Positions 1 through 10,580 of a stretch of 64,000 nucleotides of DNA are shown here, one piece after another. This stretch comes from Undaria pinnatifida (Eukaryota > Sar > Phaeophyceae > Laminariales > Alariaceae). The stretch covers positions 9,855,736-9,919,735 of the forward strand of contig JABAKD010000019.1 of the NCBI GenBank assembly GCA_012845835.1. The letters are read 5' to 3'. The first letter of the stretch is position 1. Each line of letters begins with the position of its first letter. The notes under the pieces are model-generated. The model did not search any database. It saw only the letters and a program-made list of their open reading frames with translations, and had not been told where the DNA came from. Both the position numbers and the translations under genes were made by a program.

Positions 1-296
1 GGCACGGTGTCATATCAAAGAGAGTTTTTGTGAAGCGTGCCAGCGCCGGATACGCTTCTTCTTCGGCGTGTGCTCACAACAAAAACTCCAAGCGCGATAG
101 TTTTGTTTCGCACACAGTCTGCACACCGAAGTCATCCATCGGCGTACCAAGCGAAGCCGCGAACGGAAAAGAGTTTCAGTGGTTGTTACACCAGTTATTC
201 CGCCGCACAGGGATGAAACATGTCCACCTTTTCTTGTGCGGTCATCACCAAAACCCGCACGTGGAAAGAAGTAAATACAGAGGACTAAACACCCAC

Positions 297-415
297 CTCC
301 ATGCGTTTGGCGAGCATCCTGAACTGCAGCGAGCCGGTGTTTGGTGGGGCGCAGAACAGCAGCGAGTGCTCTACATTCACGATCGTCTCCGATTCATGCA
401 GCCACTGTCCCCTGC
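297..415 (-). CDS. Possible internal exon, sulfotransferase-like
   Basis: An open stretch ends on the minus strand at a good splice donor (GTGGGT at 296-291) and has a plausible CAG acceptor near 415. It reads ...GQWLHESETIVNVEHS followed by LLFCAPPNTGSLQFRMLAKR. The hydrophobic strand followed by PPNTGSLQFRML resembles the PAPS-binding P-loop of carbohydrate sulfotransferases (P-K-x-G-S/T type), although the usual Lys is Asn here. Such enzymes move sulfate from PAPS to polysaccharides in the Golgi. Only about 40 residues are visible and no partner exon is certain. Minus-strand exon candidates at 2389-2618 and 5811-5914 could belong to the same intron-rich gene, but that is inference. Confidence 0.3.
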
Positions 416-2388
416 TTGACCGGGAGCACATTCGTACAACAGCGGAGTCATCCCACGCTAGTAACGATAGGAGTTGGACTTTTTGGGGGCAGGCGTTTGT
501 GACCGGGGGATTGAGCTCCTCAAGTGTAAAACCACTGTCTGATATGTTAATTCTACGAGTACGACTGCTTTAGGAGTAGCGCATAAGGTTCCACGAACGA
601 TTAAATTCAACGTCATGGTTCGGGTGAGGTGTTGAGCTCCTCAGCACGTTGTTAGCTCAGAAACGTCAGCTGCACACCTAGCGCGGGATGACAAAGCGAA
701 TCAAAGGGCGGGCGTAGTACAGGGGACGGGGGGTAGGGCAGGACGCGAACGGGTACCAATGCTAATGTTTATCGTATATAACTCCCGCATTGACAACGTC
801 CTAATTCCCTTGCTCGGTACGCTTCGCCTCTTGTACACGATGTCGTTAAGCGGAACGCTTTCCTGCATATGACATTCTGTGACGGGGCATATCGCTTGTT
901 TAGTGCGGCCGTGCGGGTGGGGGTGAACAAAAGCAGCACGGAAACGGACAGCGCATCGGCGTTACTTCTTCTCAAGGGCCGAGCCTGCCTGCCAGCCAGC
1001 CCAACGCAGTACGAGACTTAACACTGCCACAACGGCGCTCTGTCAGGAAAAGATGTTTCGCTGGAAGTCCTACACATTGAAGGCGGAGTATAACGAAATA
1101 ACTTGATCTCGTTCGGCTCGAGGCCTAGTTTGGCTCGCTTAGTACAACGCGCCGATCTTCTCTCTAGCGAGAGCAGACATCAACACCACTTCTTGCGTGC
1201 GGCTGTCGTCTGGAAAAATAATGCCAATCAAACCCGACGACGTATGAAAACCGAATCTTATAACCGGAAATGTATATGAGGCAAGTATAACCCTCCCACT
1301 GTTGCGCTGCCCTTTCGAGATAGCAGGACGATCGAGGAGCAGCGACACGTCTTCACGTAGACCGATATAGAATCATGTCTGAACACGGGGTTTCTTACCT
1401 TTTGTCTTCCGGGGGGGGAAACTGCGCCGCCGTTCTCAGAGAGATCCTATGTGGAGACACCCCTCCCGAAGGGCAGCGCCACAGGCCCCCATCACCCAAG
1501 GTCGCCTGCACCTGAGGGCGCAATCGATCATAAGTTTGGGTCCGAATCAGGAAAATAAACAAAACGACAAACCACGTGCAAATATGCACATGGCGCGCTG
1601 ATCGACCCTCGCACAACACGGTGACCACCTCCCAACCATCGACGAGCTCTACCTCACGCCAAAGCTAGTATTTTCGATCTGCGAAAGCTTAAATGGGAGG
1701 ACAGGGGCTAAACTCGGGCAACGGTACGTCTTTCTCGAGTGCTATACTCCGTACACGAGGACTATACCTTTCTGTTATACTGTCTACTGCTGCTGTGCAT
1801 ATTGGGCTGGACCGACCGCTTCCGGAAAGGAAAAGAGGTGGGCGTTACACGAAGAGGGTGGAACGGGGCTCTCTACGCTGTGCCCACCATGCTTTCTTTA
1901 TTCGCAGCGAGGCCTTACGCCGCGAAACGGTGGAAGCACAGTACGCGATAGGAGGCAGCGCAGTATCTGGGGGAGGTCCGATACGCGAGGATAATCCTAC
2001 GCGCTTCTCACGAGGAAGAAAAACGATACCACAAACATATCGTATCGTGCGCACGCCTGCACCGATGCTTAAGCGGGATACCCATAGTAAGCAACTATCG
2101 TGTGGCGTCTGTGTTATTTGCAGGGGTTTTCACGGATTGGATCACGTCTCGCGGGTCGGATCGCATCATGGTGACCCGTCTCGTTTCGTGATATTTGGAA
2201 CGCTGCTGACCCGACCGGACCCGAAGGGTGAGGTTTCGAACACCTCCTGACTAAACCGGACGCGACCCGCAAGATTTTGAAAACATCTCGACCCAACCCG
2301 TGGGCCAAGTAATGACCCGTGAGCAGTTTTGGTTGTTATTTCTGGGCCCTTTTCAGCAGCGGGCACAATATTTAACTCCAACGCATAC
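416..2388. other. Unique flank, no gene recognised
   Basis: I see no recognisable gene, RNA or repeat family here. Several short open frames exist on both strands, but none has family motifs or good splice signals. It may be intronic if the flanking exon candidates form one gene. Confidence 0.4.
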
Positions 2389-2618
2389 CTCTTGAAGAAA
2401 TCTTGATGCCGTTCCGTGGAAAGGCTCCATGTCGGTAACGTTCGGTCCGGTGGATACTCCGTACAAGATCGAGGATTGGGCTCGTACGAGGCCGTCGCGG
2501 AGTGTTGCCAGTTGCTCGTCCGATCTGTCAACATCCCGTGCGCGTTTGCGTCCGATATTTTCACCGAAACGACAATCGAGTGGTATTTCAAGTGCAACTT
2601 GGAAGACGTTTTGACCGG
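2389..2618 (-). CDS. Possible internal exon of unknown function
   Basis: The minus-strand frame is open and ends at a strong donor, CTTCAAGAG followed by GTATGC (donor at 2388-2383). A possible acceptor (GAAAATAG) lies at about 2619. The reading is charged and non-repetitive, with segments such as CRFGENIGRKRARDVDRSDE and ILYGVSTGPNVTDMEPFHGT. I recognise no domain. The overlapping plus-strand frames are shorter and lack splice sites. It could be an upstream exon of the sulfotransferase-like exon at 297-415, or chance. Confidence 0.3.
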
Positions 2619-2946
2619 CTATTTTCATCCCTCCACACCCACTGTCGGCCATACACCTATTGGTATTCATGCAGACGCAGTAGAGTAAAGGGATGTACCG
2701 TATAGCAGAGAGAAAACTGAGTCGTGCGTGCACTCTCATGGTGGGGCGGCGATGATATTTCACCAGCTGAAGTCGAGTAGAGTAGGGTGAAGTCGAATAG
2801 TTCGTGCATACTCATGGTGGGGCGGCAATGCTCTTGTACCAGATGACTACACGAATCCTAAACAAACATTGGCTGGCCTCTGTACTGGCCTAGGGGTCAA
2901 TAAACACTGATAGGTCCATCATCAAACCGGCTGCTAGGACAGGTCA

Positions 2947-2960
2947 TTCAATCAAAAACA

Positions 2961-2994
<34 letters not shown>

Positions 2995-3070
2995 GCAATC
3001 ATGCAATCAAACAATCAATCAATCCATCTATCCATCCATCAACCAATCAATCAATAAGTCAATGAATCAA
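2947..3070. repeat. AATC/ATCC tetranucleotide microsatellite
   Basis: Imperfect tandem AATC units, drifting to ATCC in the middle, run for about 120 bases. It is a simple-sequence repeat seen directly. Confidence 0.9.
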
Positions 3071-3783
3071 AAGGTCACCCACTGGATGGGTCAGTTAGCA
3101 ATCCCACCAACCAATCGCCAAACCCATGGACCTACGACCCAACGACCCTCTCACAAACCAGTCAGCTGAAAGCAAAAATCACCTGGAAGACAGATTCTCA
3201 ACCAGGGCCGCCACTTGTCGAGTGGTGCCGAAGGTTCCCTCCTCCGCCACCACGGAGAAGTCTGAATAGTTCAGCCCAGTCCTTGCGTGATCGATCACAA
3301 AAACGACAACGGGCGGCAGCGATAGTCAATCACTGTACGTCTCTGGCAAACTACCAACCCACGTGGGGTATAGCAGTTGTTTTTGCCTGTTGTTGAGTGG
3401 TTCCCGTGTAAGTCTATTTCCCGTTTCGCTTCTGGTCCGGGGTCACACTATACCGTGGGCCTCCTTATTTTCTTCGTTCGATTCCCCGGGTCGCCTACGA
3501 TTTCCCAGTGATTATGGACTTGCGTCCGACACATTTCCAGCCTGATCCACCTGCGGAATTGGCGTCGGTGCAACAGCTCACCACCCGCCTTAACACAGCA
3601 GCAACGGCAGCGGGCAATCGGCCCATGAAATCCCGATATTTCGCCCGACCGGATCCTTACCGGCGGCGCCGAAAGGAGAAATATAAGCTAGAGGCGGGGA
3701 GGGAGGGGAGGGAGTGTGACTGGGGGTCGTGCGACAACAACTTTCAGTGCAGATGCGGGAGCGCCTACCAAGAGGTTTGCGTA

Positions 3784-3803
3784 GGGGGGGGGGGGGGGGG
3801 GGG
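3784..3803 (+). repeat. Poly-G run of 20
   Basis: Twenty consecutive G residues. Similar homopolymer G/C runs recur through the window, mostly inside R1 repeats, and are probably G-quadruplex-prone. Confidence 0.9.
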
Positions 3804-4257
3804 TCTTGTGCGGAGGTTCTGCTACCGGGGTGGTGAGGACTGAGGAGTGTTAGCCAATCAATGCCGGTCCGATCGATACAATGTGCAACGGAACGGAACA
3901 ATCGATTGCAAACCCCGTCAAAATGATGTGCGACCGTGAGGGCTCAAAACAGCGAGCACGACACGCCTCATAGTGCTGCGGTACTCTGTAGCTGCAGATG
4001 CCAAAAGTCCTTCGGATGATAAGAGTCGGCGCCGCAAAACAACGACGGGTGACGATGACAGCAAGGCACAACCAAACAAGCGGTATTGTAGCATTATACC
4101 TCCATTTTCTCAACCGAGTTTAGGCCGCTCAAGACGGACTGTTAGGCGCATATACGGTGTGGAAGCAGCGTAACAAACGAGTACACGCGGCGGTGACTCA
4201 ACGCAACAGCTTGACTTAAATCGAAACCGAAATGTACTAAAGCGGTAGCTACTCACG

Positions 4258-4443
4258 CGAATGTGTCTGACTCGGGGTGTGACCCCCGTACTAACCCCTA
4301 CACGGGACACCCCACTAATCCTAAGTGTGACCCCTCTACTAGCCCTACACGGGACCGCCTACTAATCTAGACGTACCCCACCTACTAACGCTGAACGTGA
4401 CCCCACTACCGTAGCCGACGCGTGCTACGGTAGAGGGTGCACC
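4258..4443. repeat. Degenerate tandem repeat ending in a hairpin
   Basis: Units built on GTGACCCC...CTACTAACCCCTACACGGGAC repeat imperfectly about five times from 4275. The block ends in a perfect inverted repeat, arms CTACCGTAGC and GCTACGGTAG (4416-4425 and 4434-4443) around an 8-base loop. Function unknown. Confidence 0.7.
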
Positions 4444-5810
4444 ACGTTTTTTCTGAGGCTCGTCGATTAGGGAGGTTAAGACGTGGCATTCTTAACCCAA
4501 AGCCTGATTTGGACAAGAACAAAACCGCTACCGGATGAAAAATCCCATGGCTTAGGCACACAACGAGAATCATGCAAACCAAATGGCCTATTTCTGGCGG
4601 TTTTGGGCTAAGTGGAGCACCGTCAACCAGAAACCATTTTTGACGAAAAAGGCTACCTCTGTCGTAGCACGCGTCAGCCTAGGTTGCATCCGCTAGCTGG
4701 CGCCTCCAACGGCATCTGCTAGTAGACTACGGTGGCGACCTTTACGACAACCCCGCTCCGCCCGACTCCATTCCCCAATTTCTGCGTCAAGCCGAAAAAC
4801 ACAGACAACCGAGAACCCAAAAGGCGTTGGAGGTAGCTGCAGCAACTTTGGAAGATCTTTGTCGTGGGCTTACCGCACGAAGGGTAGGGCCTTGACTTCT
4901 TCAGTGGTCATTACCGGAATGCAGCCGGCCGATACGGCGTCGAAGATTCGACGACTCGAAACCGTGTCCCCTCTCGGGCAAAAGCAAAACCTGCTTTGAA
5001 AAAATAATCACGTAGAAACAACGCTTGAATTCCGCACCACTGTTCAGGGGCCACCCTTTCGACCCGCGTTTGGAGCTGCGCGAGGGACAAGGGGCGATAC
5101 AATAGGGCAAAAACTATGCCTGCTTTCAGCGCAATCGGTGCAGGGAGCGATACAGCAAGAGCAGCTGGCGACGCAGAGGGAAAAAATGAAAAAAATGAAA
5201 ACTGTTGTTGGTGATAACTCAGCACGATCGGCTCGACATTTCAAGTCACAACACCACTCAGCCACAACATGTTAGTTGGTTATGCAACACCATGCGCTAG
5301 ACTACCCAGACAAAACCAGTGGCTTGAGTGGCCTACTGGATAGTGCCGTAAAACCAACATACTCGAATTAATCGGGGTGATTAAGCAATCACTGCAGCGG
5401 GAGACAAACGTCCCTTCGGCCTCAACACGGACAACGATGTAGAAAAAGGCCCTTTATCGCGTGAAACTAAACGAGGTGGAAAACACACAAAACCAACGGG
5501 CAGAGCCTACACCAAGTAACACCACACCGTTGAGCAACAAACACTACGTATTTCAACGGATCAAGATCTCTAATATTAATCACATCAAGAAACAATGAGC
5601 CCACAAAACGATATCGAAATAAAACCCAACCTAAACCTACCCAAACGCTCAGCACAGACAAATACAACGCCTGCTTCCATGTTTCGAAGGGCTCAGATGT
5701 CGAGGCGATCCTTGCGTTCGACCGTGGGCGCCCTCCAGTCCCAACCCCCCTCATGCGTGCGTCATTCACGTCTGCCTGACTCTGCATCCTGCGCCATTCA
5801 GTGCGCTAAC

Positions 5811-5914
5811 CTGCTGCGGGCCATGTTGTCTGCGAAGACCAATGGACCCTCATTCCAGACCCCGCCGTTGTCCCCCAGCTCAATGAGGCTGTTCGGCGAC
5901 ATGTATTTCACGAC
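5811..5914 (-). CDS. Possible 104-bp internal exon, unknown function
   Basis: On the minus strand, acceptor CTCCAG (ending 5915) is followed by an open frame reading VVKYMSPNSLIELGDNGG, then VWNEGPLVFADNMARSR. It ends at donor GTTAGC (5810-5805). The composition looks like globular protein and both splice signals are present. I do not recognise a family. Confidence 0.35.
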
Positions 5915-6274
5915 CTGGAGACCAGACGTCGTTGGATCGTAACCACGACCATCCAACCCACCAGCCAACCAATCATCCAGTCAGGCAGCGCAGCGTTTCG
6001 TAGAACCGCACAACAAGAAATATAAAAGAAACAGAGTTAGTGGTCGGTTTCTGAACAGTTTAGTGAGCGGACAATAGCCATCCATCCCCTCCCGTGCGTG
6101 ATTGAGGAGCCGGTTCTTGAGTGCAGGTGTGGCAATTTCTCATGCGGTATTGCCGTTCCTTTGGGTCAGCACTCTAATCTGCGGTAACACGCGCTTATCG
6201 CTGGTTCAAAAACGAGTTGTTCGAAGTGTGTGGCTCGGAAAAATCATTGCAGGAGGGTAACTTCAAGTGTCGAG
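5915..6274. other. Gap before the palindrome
   Basis: I see no gene or repeat family. The left arm of the palindrome begins at or before 6275. Its true outer edge cannot be fixed, because the matching right-arm sequence would lie beyond base 64000. Confidence 0.4.
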
Positions 6275-6339
6275 TTTTCGTGCAATTTAGAGTCTAGGAC
6301 GTAAGAAATGTCGTGTAAACGCTATGGTACCTGGTATAT

Positions 6340-6432
6340 ACATACGATAAAAGTATCACACACAGCTTGCAAAGATGCTTTTCCACGAAATCTCCGATCT
6401 CACAGCCATTCATTGCTGAAGTGTGTTTCTTG
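6340..6432 (+). repeat. Degenerate R1 tail (mirrored at 63843-63935)
   Basis: Contains the R1 3' core in decayed form: AGTATCACACACAGCTTGCAAAGATG, a decayed TTCGACGAAATCTTCGATCTC segment and a GTGTGTTT ending. It has no body upstream. Confidence 0.6.
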
Positions 6433-6639
6433 TTTGGAACATGTACGAAGACACCTTTTCGCTTGTTCGACCTATATACATCCATGTTCCATGTTACAGA
6501 ACCCCTGAAACACGGAGAGAGCTCCACTGTTCTTAACACCTATGTTTAATAGCTCGGAAAAAAACTATTGTCGGTCATTTCAGTGTCCTGCGCATAGTAT
6601 GCTGGGCTACTGTACACGTTTCTGCGACTAATGCTTGTC

Positions 6640-7323
6640 AAGTTTTTTATACGCCGCATCCCAATTATTACCGTCGTGAGAATAGATGTGTGGATCGTAC
6701 TGCACGCCAATAACGCAGCAACTGTCTCAAAGTCGGCGAAGGGCTTTGCTAATACGGCGTCAGTCATTGTGACCGTCTTCGAAGTATCAGGCCTCGTGTG
6801 TTCTACATTAGTACGGACACCATGTTGCTGCAAGCACGGGACCAGACATCCCAGGCTCCAAAGTTCGTCATCGAATAGCAGGGCAACGGTAAAAACAGAC
6901 GCTGCAATTCATGTACTTGGCGCCTTTATCCCCAAAAATGCTGACCTCATGGCTGAGATCAATCGACGGCCCCGACTCATGAGGACATGCTGCAGATGGT
7001 TAGGTCCAGATCTGTACGATAGAACGACCGCCCCGCTCAACCAGAAAGTCCGCATGCTCAAGGCCGGGGTGATCAAGAACCTGTTGTTGTACGGGTGCGT
7101 GGTGTGCACGCTTGCCGCGCAGAATCATGCCAAGTTCCGATCACCACACCACAAAGTGTTCCGCCGAATCGTTTTCTTTCAGCGTCGTATTGACCACATC
7201 AATCTCGCGTACGTCAAAGCCCTCAAGAAGATGACATCCGAGAGTATCGAAACGACCATCTGTAAATGGGACGTTCTTCGTCGTGGCGGCAATGACACAG
7301 CAGAACGAGGGACTGTTACCTAA
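6640..7323 (+). pseudogene. Decayed LINE reverse-transcriptase fragment
   Basis: The frame aligns along its length with the better-kept LINE reverse transcriptase at 18768-19797. Corresponding segments include HANNAATVSKSAKG (for YADDAGIVSRSAEG), FIPKNADLMAEINRRPRL, LNQKVRMLKAGVIKNLLLYG and SIETTICKWDVLRRGG. The catalytic YADD box has become HANN, so it is inactive. Only the palm-to-C-terminal part remains. The same fragment sits in the other arm at 62952-63635 on the opposite strand. Confidence 0.75.
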
Positions 7324-8019
7324 TCGTGCGATGTTCTCGCCGATAGCCGGTGGGGAGCATCCGGGAACAGGTAGCTCACCGAGGGACTGGCACTTTTGTC
7401 TGGTTGACCTTGCGTTTCTTCGATCTAAACACGGCGCAAAAGGAACATCGTCCGATGCTCTTTGAAGTGGAAAACGTGCTGCGAGTCACTGCATCATAAA
7501 AAGCGAGCACGTGGTACAGTAGGATACTCAGAGAAACCAAATGATTCATGGTCAGGTGGCACCACGAAGAGCCAAAGCAGAGGTATGATTGCCACGCACC
7601 TCGGATGCGTCGCACTCGAAGAAAAGCGGGGGGTTGGGAAACCACGGTCGAAAAAAGCCAGAAGGAGACCGTAGACAGGGTAGCGAGGCACCAAGGCCCC
7701 TACTCGTAGTTGGCAAGACCTCTTTACACAACATTGCTGCGTCTGCCTTGAATCCGATTGACTTTTCTCTTGGTTCGAGAGCCTGTTGCCTGCCCGTGAT
7801 AATGTCTTTGTCGTTGTCGTTGTCGATGCCGTTGTCGTTGCGGTTGCGACTGCTGTTGCTGTTGCTGTTGTTGTTGTTGCTTGCCTCATCCCCTCCGGGG
7901 GGGGGAGCGCCAGCCGATACTGCGATAGTACAACTCCTGGTGTGTTAGTTTTCACTATTTGTAAATGTTTGCCTTTTTTATATCCCTTTCCTTATCCCTC
8001 AATTCCTTTTGTGTATGTT
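7324..8019. repeat. LINE tail debris and TTG/TCG-rich microsatellite
   Basis: Sequence after the LINE fragment includes decayed LINE C-terminal codons around 7655-7690 (compare 25010-25062). A GTTGTC/GTTGCT simple repeat occupies about 7800-7885. Frames reading poly-Leu or poly-Thr across it are repeat artefacts. Confidence 0.6.
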
Positions 8020-8317
8020 TTTTGTATGCTTGGGTATGATACGGATAAGACGACGGTTGAGTATAGTAGGGGTTTCCAGTGATAGGTTGGCGACATGGTA
8101 GTGGGATTTCGGGATGGTGGAATTATTCTGGCTATTTCGCCGTCTTCTCGTTGTTCTTGTTCCACCGAGTGAGCCCTCTTCTCTCCGCGTTGCGTCCAGG
8201 CATGGAGCTGTGTTAATATAATTTATTGATTATGTATTTATCCACGTGCTGCTGACCCACCACCCCACGGCTACTTGTGCAACGGGTAAGCCATCTACGC
8301 TTCGTAGGGATCAACAA
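8020..8317. repeat. Repeat R3, copy 1
   Basis: About 300 bases that recur, clearly diverged, at 17866-18164. Mirrored copies lie in the right arm at about 61958-62255 and 55412-55720. Shared landmarks are GACGGTTGAGTAT, GGCGACATGGTAG, CGTGCTGCTGACCCA and CTTGTGCAACGGGTAAGCC. The two copies per arm predate the arm duplication. Nature unknown. Confidence 0.8.
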
Positions 8318-8451
8318 ACACGATATTTATCGCGTACCGTACGCGGTACTATCCCTGCTCGAAGCAAAGGGTGTTGAACAACAAGAGCCCTACCTGTGAA
8401 AGGGAGCGAACCCGGTGTCTTATTTGAACCACGCCTGAGGGCGACATCAAA

Positions 8452-8888
8452 ATGGTCAATGTGGACGTGAAAGCGTTGGCAGAGCGAGCGAGGATCTCTC
8501 AGCGGGCCAAGATATGGGAGCTGAAAGACCGCTCGCAATCAGAGACCAACTCGAGAAAGAAATCGAGGGTGGCTTCCGCTATGGTTTCCGGACCACATAC
8601 CAGATTTCGGCCGGAGGGGACGAGTTCTACGGAATCGAAGGTTGCATTGGGAAAAGTAAACTCATCACTTGCGAGTACTCCCAAGTACTCTTCGAGCTCT
8701 CCACCTTCTCTCTACAACAAGAGCAAATGCGAGAGATTTCGCAACCACCTCAGATACCAGAGAGGGAAGCGGGCGTGGCTAGATGTGAGTCACAGCTCGT
8801 AATCCCACTAAAGACTGGGAGTGAGAGCATTGCAGAGCAGTCGCAGGAGCAGCAGGAACAGCAGCAGTTCGAGAAGGAGGAAAATTGA
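8452..8888 (+). pseudogene. Gln/Glu-rich gene remnant, copy in left arm
   Basis: Two overlapping frames each look coding. The first starts MVNVDVKALAERARISQRAK. The second continues as IRDQLEKEIEGGFRYGFRTT and ends in a Gln/Glu-rich tail of EQ/QQ runs. The simplest reading is one ancestral protein split by a frameshift near 8525. The mirror copy at 61277-61818 carries the same break, so the damage predates the palindrome. I recognise no family. The tail motif ESQLVIPLKTGSESTA is repeated downstream at 9025-9100, so an internal tandem duplication is likely. Confidence 0.5.
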
Positions 8889-9049
8889 ATGGTGGTTGAG
8901 GCTTGCAGAAATGAGGTGGAATTAGAGACGAGGGGGAAAGAGCAGGAGGAGCTCTTGCAGCTGCCATTGGAGCAGCAGCAGCAGCTGTAAACCCCGGCGG
9001 CACCACCCCCTGTTTGGAAGCCACAGCTCGTAATCCCACTATTAGTACT

Positions 9050-9436
9050 TAGACTGGGAGCGAGAGCACTGCACAGCAGCAGCCGCAGGAGCAGCAGCAG
9101 CAGTTTAAGACGGAGATACGAAGCGTAGTGATTGACGCGTGTAAAGCGAAGGTGAAGTTTGAGACGGGGGAGAAGGGGTGGCTCGACGATTTGGTTGTGA
9201 AAACAAATTACGAGCCGCATCTGTCATGCTTTGTGCGAGCGCCGGCTTCTGAGCCCATGACCTATGGACTCGTTCCGGGATCGGCACAAGGTGGCTGGTC
9301 GCGTTGGAGGACGCTGGGCGTGGGACGCACGGACACCCAGGCGGTGAGTCCTTCCCACCGTTTGCACCAGACTAAGGCACCAATCAGGCCATGTCATGTA
9401 GACTTTTTTCCGCACCAATCAGGTCATGTCATGTAG
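9050..9436 (+). pseudogene. Second half of the Gln/Glu-rich remnant
   Basis: After a CAG-rich stretch (9075-9105) the frame reads IRSVVIDACKAKVKFETG and EKGWLDDLVVKTNYEPHLSC before running into non-coding sequence. Both arms keep it (mirror 60831-61215) with a few substitutions. It may be the 3' part of the remnant at 8452-8888. Function unknown. Confidence 0.4.
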
Positions 9437-9548
9437 GCTTTTCTCCGTCTGTATCGTTGTCTTCATTCTAGAGTAATACAGCAGGTAGTGCACGGTTGCT
9501 GTGTGAAAAAGACATCACATGACCTGCCGCGATATATGATACTGCTAA

Positions 9549-9738
9549 ACAGACTGACTAAAATCATCCTGTTGACCCTGATAGCTACACTGTAGCTGTA
9601 AGGGGAGTCGCCGACCTATATCCTTAATGAGGACACACAACTCGTAATGCGCGCGATCGGAGTATCACACACAGCTTGCAAAGATGAGTTTCGACGAAAT
9701 CTTCGATCTCACAGCTGGAGTGTATTTTAATTTTTATA
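9549..9738 (+). mobile_element. R1 retroposon, 190 bp, with 15-bp target duplication
   Basis: The insert is flanked by perfect copies of ATATGATACTGCTAA (9534-9548 and 9739-9753). The right arm has one copy of that sequence and no insert (60711-60726). The insert begins ACAGACTGACTAAAATC and ends GGAGTGTATTTTAATTTTTATA, and is practically identical to the end of the R1 element at 48778-48964. Long target duplication plus a 5'-truncated body is the signature of target-primed reverse transcription. Confidence 0.9.
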
Positions 9739-9766
9739 ATATGATACTGCTAACTACAAGGGCTCC

Positions 9767-9798
9767 GCATGGGCGCCGGCATTCGCCGGCGCCCATGC
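9767..9798. repeat. Perfect 14-bp GC-rich hairpin
   Basis: Arms GCATGGGCGCCGGC and GCCGGCGCCCATGC flank a 4-base loop ATTC. It lies 10 bases inside the edge of the left-arm-only insertion, directly after GGGCTCC. Confidence 0.9.
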
Positions 9799-10580
9799 CT
9801 CGGGTAGGGGAGGGCAGCACTTCGACAACTTAAGGTGTAGCTGTCCGATTTGGCATGCATTGAACTTTAAAGTAATGCCAAGAAGTTAATACGAACATGG
9901 GATTATAAAAGTCATGATTTGACAGAAAAAAAACGTAATATTATACAACAAAGAAGGCAAGGATAGGCGAAACACACTATGTTAAATGCGCCGTCAAGTA
10001 AACGTTGGCGTCTATCAAACAAAAATACCGAAAATAGTATTATTGAGAACCTGCGTCGCCTCTAGGCGAAACGAAAGAGGCCTTGGCATTAATGAAGAGA
10101 CTGCACTGCTGTCCCCGTGGCAATGGAGGTTCGAAGTCGACAGGATGCAAAGTCGGTTTGCATCAAACGTCGGCATGGGGCCATGTCAGCCGGCGAGGTT
10201 TTGGAAGAAGATTACTTTGTGTGTTACGTGAAGGCTGTCGCATTGATTGGTCTGCGTGGTTGCGGGCGAGGAGAAGAACGAAGAAGAGGGGGGCGATCTC
10301 TCGTTGCGTCGGCGTTGTCTAAGATAGGTGCGGGGGTGGCTTTGCTCGTACGGGAGGTTGGCGTAGCGCTTCTTCTCTGTTTTTTCTCGAGAAGGCGGGA
10401 TATGTGTGTCTGCTATCTTTGCTTCGTGGGTGCTTTCACGTTGTCGAAATCGGACGCGTCCCCTCAATACATAATATCCGGAGTGTCTCTACCATGACGA
10501 CTGCTGATGGTGCCGTGCGTATTTCCCAGAGACTGGAGTATTATTTACTGGTAGAAATATCATATACCTTTCTTTGCAAC

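Larger units (their letters stand above)
2619..5810. other. Mostly non-coding flank with simple repeats
   Basis: This holds the AATC microsatellite, a poly-G run and a tandem/hairpin block listed separately. An open frame at about 3513-3780 (+) begins MDLRPTHFQPDPPAEL and runs into the poly-G tract. It has no recognisable domain and I do not call it a gene. Nothing else recognised. Confidence 0.35.
6275..8116 (+). repeat. Near-identical outer segment of left arm
   Basis: Against 62159-64000 the coordinate sum is exactly 70275 throughout, so there are no indels. I found one substitution, 7385 against 62890. From about 8117 inward, substitutions and indels appear every few tens of bases. Confidence 0.85.

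Noticed and set aside
7494-7955. Thr/Ala-rich 153-codon frame (also 62320-62781)
   Set aside because: It is a simple-repeat translation across the GTT/GTC microsatellite with no domain; identity between arms comes from the recent homogenisation.
9754-9798. Helitron 3' end
   Set aside because: The hairpin is suitable, but the terminal CTRR is missing (CTTG instead) and insertion is not between A and T.
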